Shown: piece by piece, positions 1-6,266 of the stretch | How the letters are laid out: each line of letters begins with the position of its first letter | Numbering within the stretch: the stretch's first letter is position 1 | Assembly: GCA_013824055.1 (NCBI GenBank) | Contig: PNNE01000140.1 | Location: 1-12,731 of the forward strand | DNA: 12,731 nucleotides | DNA from: Rhodobacter sp. | Lineage (GTDB): Bacteria > Pseudomonadota > Alphaproteobacteria > Rhodobacterales > Rhodobacteraceae | Reading direction: 5' to 3' | Program-made: the position numbers and the translations under genes | The notes under the pieces: model-generated | The model's input: the letters and a program-made list of their open reading frames with translations, nothing else | The model's database searches: none | What the model was told of the DNA's origin: nothing

Positions 1-654
1 GTGGCGAAGGCCGACCTTGGGACCGAGAATGTCGAGTCCGTGAAGAAGGGGTGCCCGAATCTCGGCCGTCACATCGCCAACGTGAAGTCGTTCGGCGTGC
101 CGGTCGTCGTCGCGATCAACCACTTCTACAGCGACACCGATGCTGAAATCGCGGCGGTGAAGGCCTATGTCGCCGAGCAGGGTGCTGAAGCGATCCTGTG
201 CAAGCATTGGGCGCTGGGTTCCGAAGGGATCGAGGAGCTGGCGAAGAAGGTCGTGCAGATGGCGGAATCGGGCTCGGCCAACTTTGCGCCGCTGTACCCG
301 GATGCGATGCCGCTGTTCCAGAAGCTGGAAACCATCGCCAAGCGCATCTACCACGCTGACGAGGTGATCGCCGACAAGTCGATCCGCGACCAGCTGCGGA
401 CCTGGGAAGCGGCAGGCTATGGCCACCTGCCGATCTGTGTGGCGAAGACGCAGTACAGCTTCACCACCGATCCGACAGTGCGGGGTGCTCCGACCGGCCA
501 CACGGTCCCGGTGCGCGAAGTGCGGCTGTCGGCCGGCGCGGGCTTCATCGTCGCGATCTGCGGCGAGATCATGACCATGCCGGGTCTGCCCAAGGTGCCG
601 TCGGCCGAAGTGATCCGGCTGAACGACCAGGGCAACGTCGAGGGGCTGTTCTAA
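1..654 (+). CDS. fhs: Formate-tetrahydrofolate ligase, C-terminal part (5' end outside window)
   Basis: Cytosolic enzyme that joins formate to tetrahydrofolate using ATP, giving 10-formyl-THF. The reading frame is open from base 1, and the GTG there is an internal codon rather than a start. The 217 residues match the last two fifths of a family of about 555-560 residues. Seen here: ADLGTENV near the left end, NLGRHIANVKSFGVPVVVAIN, then AKTQYSF, the glycine/alanine-rich SAGAGF, and the invariant-looking tail TMPGLPKVPSAEVI ending in GLF. The ATP-binding P-loop lies in the missing N-terminal part. The gene heads a + strand cluster with two folD genes, so its product feeds directly into FolD chemistry. 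The stop is TAA at 652-654. A 65-bp gap follows, with a modest hairpin (CTGCC/GGCAG, 678-700) lacking a T tract, so read-through into the next gene is likely. Confidence 0.95.
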   Translation: MAKADLGTENVESVKKGCPNLGRHIANVKSFGVPVVVAINHFYSDTDAEIAAVKAYVAEQGAEAILCKHWALGSEGIEELAKKVVQMAESGSANFAPLYPDAMPLFQKLETIAKRIYHADEVIADKSIRDQLRTWEAAGYGHLPICVAKTQYSFTTDPTVRGAPTGHTVPVREVRLSAGAGFIVAICGEIMTMPGLPKVPSAEVIRLNDQGNVEGLF

Positions 655-719
655 GCGGTCGCATTGCCCTTTCCGGGCTGCCGCCTTATCTCGGGGGCAG
701 CCTGCGAAGGGAGCGTCCG

Positions 720-1031
720 ATGCTGAAACCCGCCGACTGCAAGACGATGGCCGAGATCCGGGCCGAGATCGACCGGCTGGACGAAGACCTCGTCCGGCTA
801 TTCGCGGAGCGCGCGGCCTATATCGACCGCGCGGCCGAGATCAAGGCCGAGGTCGACCTGCCGGCGCGGATCGGGTCACGGGTGGAAGAAGTGGTGTCGA
901 ACGTGCGCGCCCATGCCGAGACCTATGGGCTGCCGCCCGAGTTGGTGGAAAAGCTGTGGCGGCGGCTGATCGACTGGTCCATCGCCCGCGAGGAAAACAG
1001 GCTGGGGCCGGACAGTCTGCGAAAAGGATGA
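720..1031 (+). CDS. Chorismate mutase, AroQ class (small, monofunctional)
   Basis: All-helical protein of 103 residues that would convert chorismate to prephenate, toward Phe and Tyr. Its N terminus and length also resemble the isochorismate-pyruvate lyase PchB, a relative in the same fold. Aligned by eye to the E. coli P-protein domain, the active-site arginines and lysine are kept: R14 (E. coli R11), R31 (R28), K42 (K39) and R54 (R51). The E. coli D48 and E52 positions are I51 and V55, and the Gln88 position is E91; a Glu there is also known in yeast chorismate mutase. The ATG is preceded by GAAGGGA at 706-712. The gene lies between fhs and folD, with 13 bp to the next start, so probably co-transcribed. 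The fold call is firm. The exact substrate is inferred. Confidence 0.85.
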   Translation: MLKPADCKTMAEIRAEIDRLDEDLVRLFAERAAYIDRAAEIKAEVDLPARIGSRVEEVVSNVRAHAETYGLPPELVEKLWRRLIDWSIAREENRLGPDSLRKG

Positions 1032-1044
1032 AAGCAGGGGCGCG

Positions 1045-1937
1045 ATGACTGCCACACTGATCGACGGCAAGGCCATCGCGGCCCGGATGCGAGACGAGAC
1101 GAGGGCCGAGGCCGGGCGGCTGACCGCCCTGGGCTGGGCGCCGCGGCTGGTGTCGATCTCGGTCGGCGATGTGGCGGCGGCGGAGTTGTATGTCCGCAAC
1201 CAGCAGAAATCGGCGGAAGCCGCGGGCGTCGGTTTCGAGGCGCGGAACTACCCCGAAAGCATCAGCCTGGAGCAGTTGCAGGGCGTGCTGGCGGGGCTGA
1301 ACGCGGACCCGCGGGTCAACGGGATCATCATCCAGCGGCCTTTGCCCGCGCATATCCCGGTGAAGGCGCTGCAGAAGGCGGTGCATCCGATGAAGGACGT
1401 GGAGGGGATGCACCCCTCGTCCATCGGCAACATCGTCTACAATGACCTGACGCTTGGCCCCTGCACGGCGGTGGCAGCAGTGGAAATCCTGAAGACCCTG
1501 CCCCTGAAGATGGAAGGGTTGGATGTCTGCGTGATCGGCCATTCCGAGATCGTCGGCAAGCCGATCGCCTTTCTGATGATGGGGCTGGGGGCGACTGTGA
1601 CGGTCTGCCACCACATGACGCGGCAGGTCGCGGTGCACAGTCGCGCGGCGGATGCGGTGTTCGTGGCGGTGGGAAAGCCCGGTCTGGTTCGGGGCGAGAT
1701 GCTGAAGCCGGGCGCCGCGCTGATCGATATCGGGATCAACCGGGTAGCCGATTCGACGGAAACACCAGGACGGTGGGCGATGCCGAGTTTGCCAGTTGCG
1801 CCGAGGTGGCGGGCTGGATCACTCCGGTTCCCGGCGGGGTCGGGCCGGTGACGGTGGCGATCCTGATGAAGAACGCGGTGCTGGCGACGCAATTGCAGAT
1901 GGAACATTACCGCACGGCCTTTGCGGCTGCGGTATGA
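1045..1937 (+). pseudogene. folD: Divergent FolD paralogue (methylene-THF dehydrogenase/cyclohydrolase family), frameshifted near 1753
   Basis: ATG at 1045 follows AGCAGGGG. The frame reads a FolD protein through GINRVAD (to codon 236), then shifts to nonsense and stops at 1851. The correct C terminus (VGDAEF, SCAEVAGWITPVPGGVGP, then a helix ending AFAAAV) continues in another frame to TGA 1935-1937. Adding one base between about 1747 and 1775 restores roughly 297 residues, the normal family length. Family marks: SVGD, LYVRN (45-52), IQRPLP (96-101), KDVEG (117-121), GHSEIVGKP (165-173). Aligned to the downstream copy and E. coli FolD, Tyr50 (Y49) and Gln98 (Q97) are kept, but catalytic Lys54 is Gln53 and Asp121 is Glu120. 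PCTP is PCTA. This predicts altered chemistry, probably loss of cyclohydrolase, even without the frameshift. I cannot tell a true mutation from a sequencing error. Confidence 0.85.
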
Positions 1938-1951
1938 GCGGAGGATACGGG

Positions 1952-2842
1952 ATGACGGCCAAGGTGATCGACGGCAAGGCTTTTGCGGCGAATGTGCGCG
2001 CTCGGGTCGCAGAGCATGTGGCGCGTCTGAAGGAGGAGAACGGCCTGGTGCCGGGGCTGGCCGTGGTGCTGGTGGGCGAGGACCCGGCCTCGAAGGTCTA
2101 TGTGAAGAACAAGCATGCCTCGACCATCGAGGTCGGAATGGCATCATTCGAACATCGGCTGCCGACCGAGACGGGTGAGGCGGAGCTGCTGGCGCTGATC
2201 GACAAGCTGAACGCCGACCCGGCAGTGCATGGGATTCTGGTGCAACTGCCGCTGCCGGGGCATCTGAATTCCGAGCTGGTGATCAACCGGATCGACCCGG
2301 CCAAGGACGTGGACGGATTTCACATTTCGAACGTCGGCTTGCTGGGGACCGGGCAGAAGTCGATGGTGCCCTGCACGCCGCTGGGGTGCCTGATAATGCT
2401 GCGGGATCACCACGGCAAGCTGGCAGGGCTGAACGCCGTCGTGGTGGGCCGGTCGAACATCGTGGGCAAGCCGATGGCCCAGCTCTTGCTGGGCGACAGC
2501 TGCACGGTGACGATTGCCCATTCGCGGACCAAGGACCTGGCCGAGGTTTGTCGTCGGGCGGATATCCTGGTGGCAGCGGTGGGGCGGCCCGAGATGATCA
2601 CCGGCGAGATGGTAAAGCCGGGCGCGACGGTGATTGACGTCGGCATCAACCGGATCGAGCGGGCCGGCAAGGCAAGGCTGGTGGGCGACGTGCATTATGA
2701 AAGTGCCGCGGCGGTGGCGGGGGCGATCACTCCGGTTCCGGGCGGGGTAGGGCCGATGACGATCGCCTGCCTGCTGGCGAACACGCTGACCGCCTGCTGC
2801 CGGGCCAACGGGCTGGCCGAGCCGGAGGGGCTGACGGCCTGA
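1952..2842 (+). CDS. folD: Bifunctional methylene-THF dehydrogenase / methenyl-THF cyclohydrolase FolD
   Basis: Cytosolic enzyme that interconverts 5,10-methylene-THF, methenyl-THF and 10-formyl-THF with NADP(H). The chosen ATG has a textbook GGAGGA at 1940-1945, six bases upstream and just after the previous gene's stop; the open frame extends further left only as overlap. The 296 residues match the family length. Catalytic residues are all present at E. coli numbering: Y50, K54 (in YVKNK), Q98 (in VQLPLP) and D121 (in KDVDGFH). The Rossmann-type binding segment reads GRSNIVGKP (166-174), and PVPGGVGPMT (261-270) closes the family signature. It is the last gene of the fhs-mutase-folD-folD run, and is the copy expected to supply full FolD activity. 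The short tail ends in TGA 2840-2842, sixteen bases before a palindromic repeat. Confidence 0.96.
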   Translation: MTAKVIDGKAFAANVRARVAEHVARLKEENGLVPGLAVVLVGEDPASKVYVKNKHASTIEVGMASFEHRLPTETGEAELLALIDKLNADPAVHGILVQLPLPGHLNSELVINRIDPAKDVDGFHISNVGLLGTGQKSMVPCTPLGCLIMLRDHHGKLAGLNAVVVGRSNIVGKPMAQLLLGDSCTVTIAHSRTKDLAEVCRRADILVAAVGRPEMITGEMVKPGATVIDVGINRIERAGKARLVGDVHYESAAAVAGAITPVPGGVGPMTIACLLANTLTACCRANGLAEPEGLTA

Positions 2843-2857
2843 AACTGATGCGCAGGC

Positions 2858-2885
2858 GTAAGGTGGGCGATATCGCCCACCCTAC
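2858..2885. repeat. Palindromic repeat copy A, possible bidirectional terminator
   Basis: Positions 2862-2881 form a perfect 20-bp palindrome (GGTGGGCGAT and its complement), extended by GTA (2858-2860) pairing with TAC (2883-2885) across one A/C mismatch. It sits in the 50-bp gap between the converging folD and pdeM genes, eight bases from the pdeM stop. Read on the minus strand it starts GTAGGGTGGGCGAT, the same 14 bases as the repeat at 12046-12059. A dispersed intergenic repeat that also helps end transcription from both sides is the simplest reading. There is no T tract on either side. Confidence 0.7.
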
Positions 2886-2892
2886 CCGCGCG

Positions 2893-3540
2893 CTATCTGG
2901 GCATCGGCATCGCGAGGACGCGGGGGCCGGTCAGGATCGCCAGCGCGTCCCTTGCCATGAGCGCGGTCAGGGCCGCGTCATGCGCGCGAAGGCCGCCGGT
3001 GTAGACGCCGTAGGCGGGCATGACCAGGCGGTTCGCGTCGGCGAGAAAACAGGGCTTCGTCTGCCCGGCAAGTCTGGCTTTCGGATGATAGTGGCCTGAG
3101 ATCTCGGCCTTTTCCCCTGCTTGTGCGATGTGGCGGAAGGTAAACGGGTAGACCTTGAGATCGGCCCGATGCGTTCCGCCGATCTCGATCGGGCCGGGGT
3201 CGTGGTTGCCGGTGATCCAGGTCCAGTCCTTGCCGGCCATGAGGCGGGCGAGCCAGAGGCGAGCGCTTTCCTCCATCCCATCCAGCGCGGCAAGATCGTC
3301 GAAGCTGTCGCCAAGGCAGATGACACTGTCGGCCCGGGTGTATTCGAGGTCGCGGTCGAGCTTTTCCAGCGTGGCCTGGGTCTCGTAGGGGGGAAGGAGC
3401 GACCCGCCCCGGCGGGCGAGGCGTTCGGATTTGCCGAAGTGGAGGTCGGAGACGGCAAGCGTCTTCCGCGCGGGCCAGAAGAGGGCGCCGGAGGGCATCA
3501 GGTGCAGCGTTTCGCCGTGGAAGAAGAGCGCGTGGTGCAT
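2893..3540 (-). CDS. pdeM: Ligase-associated DNA damage response endonuclease PdeM (metallophosphoesterase)
   Basis: Metal-dependent phosphoesterase of the calcineurin-like fold. Characterised family members (MPE of Pseudomonas putida) are manganese-dependent single-strand DNA endonucleases. With the ATG at 3540 the protein has 215 residues, and all metal motifs are present: SDLHFGK (D32, H34), GDSFDD (G77-D78), GNHD (111-114) and GHYHP (149-153). SGALFWP before the first motif is typical of the family. A GTG at 3606 would add 22 residues, but these are read from an intergenic repeat-like sequence (QISPPEARHL), so I prefer 3540, although its Shine-Dalgarno is weak (AAGG about 14 bases upstream). 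The stop is TAG at 2893-2895. The helicase gene lies immediately upstream on the same strand, which matches the usual repair cluster and supports a shared transcript. Confidence 0.92.
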   Translation of the reverse strand: MHHALFFHGETLHLMPSGALFWPARKTLAVSDLHFGKSERLARRGGSLLPPYETQATLEKLDRDLEYTRADSVICLGDSFDDLAALDGMEESARLWLARLMAGKDWTWITGNHDPGPIEIGGTHRADLKVYPFTFRHIAQAGEKAEISGHYHPKARLAGQTKPCFLADANRLVMPAYGVYTGGLRAHDAALTALMARDALAILTGPRVLAMPMPR

Positions 3541-3583
3541 GGGCTGCGTGATGCCTTGGCGCGGCGCCCGTGGCAAGTGTCGA

Positions 3584-3613
3584 GCCTCCGGCGGGGATAT
3601 TTGCACCAGTATG
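3584..3613 (+). repeat. Short intergenic sequence resembling a dispersed Rhodobacterales element
   Basis: The gap between the helicase stop and the preferred pdeM start carries GCCTCCGGCGGGGATATTT (3584-3602), followed by GCACCAGTATGAA. I recall near-identical strings in many intergenic regions of Rhodobacteraceae genomes, but only one copy is visible here, so repetition cannot be shown from this window. It contains the small inverted repeat CCTCCGGCGGGG (CC..GG core). Its main practical value is that it argues against the longer pdeM reading frame. Confidence 0.35.
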
Positions 3614-3618
3614 AATGG

Positions 3619-6006
3619 TCAGGCGAGGCCTGCGGCTTCCATCAGGGCTTGCGCTTGCGCACTTGCAAGACGCTCGCGGCCTTCGCCCTGGACCGGGATG
3701 CGGCCCGGTTCGAAGAAGAGCGGGGCGGCGAGGGGGGTGACACGGGGGCGGCGGACGAGGGTGATGTTGGGGCCGACGCGGGCGAGCAGGGCTTCGATGC
3801 GGGAGAAGTCGATGAGGCCACGGAGGGCTTCGTCGCGGGTGATCTGGAGAAGAAGGTGGTCGGGATCGTATTTCCGCAGCGTGTCGTAGAGGATGTCGGA
3901 GGAGAAGGTGGCCTGGCGCCCGGACTTGCGGCGGCCCTGGTGGGCGCGTTCGATGAGGCCCGCGATGATGGCGGTGTTGCGGAAGGTGCGCTTCATCACG
4001 GCGTTGCCAGAGAGCCAGGTGTCGAGGCCATCGCGGAGGGTGGCGAGGTCGAAGAGGGGAGCGGGGTCGGTCACGGGGTCGAGACCCCAGATGAGGGTGG
4101 CATAGTCGGTGGCGACGAAGCCCAAGGGGGCAAGGCCCTGGGATTCCATCTGTTTGGTGACGAGAAGGCCGAGGGTTTGCTGGGCGTTGCGGCCTGCGAA
4201 GCCGTAGACGGCGAGGTGTTCGCGCCCGTCATGCGGGAAGGATTCGAGGAGCAGGGAGTGGGGGTCGGGGAGGCGGGAGACCTCGCGCTGAAGGCTTAGC
4301 CATTGGGCGGTGTGGGCGGGAAGCTCGGGCCAGCTGGGCTGTTGGAAGATGGCCAGGATCCGGTCGGCGAGGAGGGTCGAGGTGGCGAACTTGGTGCCGT
4401 TGAAGACGGCGACCCTGGGGTCGCGGCCGGGGGACCTGGAGACCTCGACCGTCATTTCGCGCAAGCCCTCGTAGCGGACGATCTGGCCGCCGATCAGGAA
4501 GGTGTCGCCGGGGGTGAGGGTTGCGGCGAAGCTTTCCTCGACCTCGCCCAAAGGCGCGCCGTGGCCGCGGAGGCGGACTTTCAGCGTCTCGATGTCGATG
4601 ATGGTGCCGAGGTTCTGGCGGATGAGGGCGGCGGCGCGGGGGTCGCGCAGGTGCCATCTGCCGTGGGTCTGCTTCAGGCGTTGCCAGCGGTCGTAGGCTT
4701 TCAGCGCGTAGCCGCCGGTGGCGGTGAAATCGAGGCAGGCGTCGAATTCCGGTCTGGTCAGCGCGGCATAGGGGCCGGCGGTGGTGACTTCGGCGTAGAG
4801 GGCCTCGGCGTCGAACGGCCCGGCGCAGGCGGTGGCGAGGATGTGCTGGCACAGGACATCGCGCGGGCCGGGGCCGCGCGGTTCGCCGTCGAGGGTATGG
4901 GCGCGGACGGCATCCAGCGCGGCCTGGCATTCGACGACCTCGAAGCGGTTGGCGGGGACGAGGAGCGCCTTCGAGGGCGCGTTGTAGCGGTGGTTGGCGC
5001 GGCCGATGCGCTGGACGAGGCGTTTGACGTTCTTCGGCGCGCCGACCTGGATGACAAGGTCGACATCGCCCCAGTCCAGCCCGAGGTCGAGCGAGCCGGT
5101 GCAGACGACGGCGCGGAGCGCCCCGGCCGTCATGGCCTGTTCCACCCGCTCGCGCTGTTCGCGGGAGAGGGAGCCGTGGTGGATGCCGATGGGCAGGTCC
5201 TCGGTGTTGGCAAGCCAGAGGTCGTGGAAGAAAAGCTCGGCCTGGGCGCGGGTGTTGTGGAAGATGAGGGTGGTCTTGTGGCGGGTCACTTCGTTCAGGA
5301 TGGCGGGGATGGCGTAGCGGCCGCCGCCGCCGCTCCACGGTGGGGGGGCCTCGGTGTCCAGCATCGAGATGTCGGGGTCGGGGCCGGGATCGGCCGCGAG
5401 GATCGTGGTTTCGGGGGCGAGGAAGCGGGCGAGGGCCGGGGGGTTTTCCACGGTGGCGGACAGGCCGATGCGGCGGAGTTGCGGGTTCAGGGATTGCAGG
5501 CGGGCGATCTGCAGGACGAGCTGGTCGCCGCGCCTGGATTCGGCGAGGGCGTGGATTTCGTCGACGATGATCCGCTGCAGCCCGGCGAAGATGCGGGGGG
5601 CGTCTTCGTAGCTGAGCAGGAGCGCGAGGCTTTCGGGGGTGGTGAGCAGGATGTGCGGCGGATCGGCGCGCTGGCGGCGGCGCTGGGTGTGGGTGGTGTC
5701 TCCGGTGCGATCCTCGACCCGGATCTTCAGGGCGGCACCTTCGATGGGGCGCCCGAGGTTGCGGCGGATGTCGGCGGTGAGCGCCTTCAGGGGTGAGACG
5801 TAGAGGGTGTGGAGGCCTGGCGCGGGGTTCGGCCCAAGTTCGGCGAGGGTGGGCAGGAACCCCGCGAGGGTCTTGCCGCCCCCGGTGGGCGCGATGAGGA
5901 GGGTGGCGGGGTCCGCGGCCCGGGCCAGCATGTCCAGCTGGTGGGGGTGGAGGGTCCAGCCCTTGGTGGCAAACCAGTCAGCGAGGGCGGGGGGAAGCGT
6001 GGTCAT
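3619..6006 (-). CDS. Ligase-associated DNA damage response DEXH-box helicase (Lhr-like)
   Basis: Superfamily 2 ATP-dependent nucleic-acid helicase related to the Lhr core, found with an ATP-dependent ligase, an exonuclease and PdeM in a bacterial DNA repair cluster. The 795 residues are near the family norm. Motifs in order: APTGGGKT (39-46, ATP binding), SPLKAL (71-76), TTPESL (122-127), VDEIH (148-152, motif II), GLSAT (181-185, motif III), then in the second RecA lobe IFHNTRAQAE, CTGSLDLGLDWG (motif V) and QRIGRANHR (motif VI, arginine finger). The C-terminal third has the winged-helix and Lhr-type domains. The start ATG at 6006 leads straight into the family-like LPPALADWFATKGW, but there is no clear Shine-Dalgarno sequence. 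The gene precedes pdeM on the same strand, and its upstream side is a divergent gene, so the ligase and exonuclease are not adjacent. Confidence 0.95.
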   Translation of the reverse strand: MTTLPPALADWFATKGWTLHPHQLDMLARAADPATLLIAPTGGGKTLAGFLPTLAELGPNPAPGLHTLYVSPLKALTADIRRNLGRPIEGAALKIRVEDRTGDTTHTQRRRQRADPPHILLTTPESLALLLSYEDAPRIFAGLQRIIVDEIHALAESRRGDQLVLQIARLQSLNPQLRRIGLSATVENPPALARFLAPETTILAADPGPDPDISMLDTEAPPPWSGGGGRYAIPAILNEVTRHKTTLIFHNTRAQAELFFHDLWLANTEDLPIGIHHGSLSREQRERVEQAMTAGALRAVVCTGSLDLGLDWGDVDLVIQVGAPKNVKRLVQRIGRANHRYNAPSKALLVPANRFEVVECQAALDAVRAHTLDGEPRGPGPRDVLCQHILATACAGPFDAEALYAEVTTAGPYAALTRPEFDACLDFTATGGYALKAYDRWQRLKQTHGRWHLRDPRAAALIRQNLGTIIDIETLKVRLRGHGAPLGEVEESFAATLTPGDTFLIGGQIVRYEGLREMTVEVSRSPGRDPRVAVFNGTKFATSTLLADRILAIFQQPSWPELPAHTAQWLSLQREVSRLPDPHSLLLESFPHDGREHLAVYGFAGRNAQQTLGLLVTKQMESQGLAPLGFVATDYATLIWGLDPVTDPAPLFDLATLRDGLDTWLSGNAVMKRTFRNTAIIAGLIERAHQGRRKSGRQATFSSDILYDTLRKYDPDHLLLQITRDEALRGLIDFSRIEALLARVGPNITLVRRPRVTPLAAPLFFEPGRIPVQGEGRERLASAQAQALMEAAGLA

Positions 6007-6266
6007 GCCAAGAGAGATACTGCGGAGAGCCGGGCAGGGGAACGGGGCGCGCGGATTATTGCCGGAGGCTTTGCCGGAGAGGCCTTGGACCAGCGCAAGA
6101 CGAGGCGGGGGAAGGTCTTTGCCCTGCGGAGGATTTCCGCAGAACGATCACCGCCTTGGGCGGTTGTTCCGCGCGGGGCTTTGCCGTCGGACCTGCGGCG
6201 CTTTTTCCAGGGGGGCCGGTGTCATTCCGCTTGCCGGAACCCCGCCCCCCGCCTAATCGGTGTGGC
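6007..6266. other. Divergent intergenic region with two hairpins, no protein gene recognised
   Basis: 260 bp between the helicase start (-) and the YmdB-like start (+). All three + frames are open for long stretches but give no recognisable protein. Two perfect hairpins stand next to each other: CTGCGGA-GGATT-TCCGCAG (6124-6142) and ACCGCC-TTG-GGCGGT (6150-6164), followed by a stretch with CTTTTTCC at 6201-6208. GGCTTTGCCG occurs twice (about 6069 and 6178). A structured RNA is possible. In many alphaproteobacteria the 6S RNA and 5-formyl-THF cyclo-ligase genes lie near here, but I could not build a convincing 6S rod. Confidence 0.5.

Noticed and set aside
1..3. GTG at base 1 as the start of a short fhs
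   Set aside because: The sequence around it is interior Fhs sequence, and the family needs about 340 more N-terminal residues, so the window simply cuts the gene.
678..700. Hairpin after fhs as a terminator
   Set aside because: Short stem with a bulge and no T tract; the following genes look co-transcribed.
1753..1755. Programmed ribosomal frameshift in the first folD
   Set aside because: No X-XXY-YYZ slippery sequence or downstream pseudoknot is apparent, and FolD has no known need for one; an indel is simpler.
3121..5796. Two long + strand frames (3121-4299, 4303-5796) opposite the helicase and pdeM
   Set aside because: They are mirror frames of GC-rich coding DNA: Gly/Glu/Val-rich, low complexity, no motif, while the minus strand carries complete helicase and phosphoesterase motifs.
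6007..6266. 6S RNA gene call
   Set aside because: Context is suggestive, but I could not pair 5' and 3' ends into a closed rod with a central bubble, so I list only hairpins.
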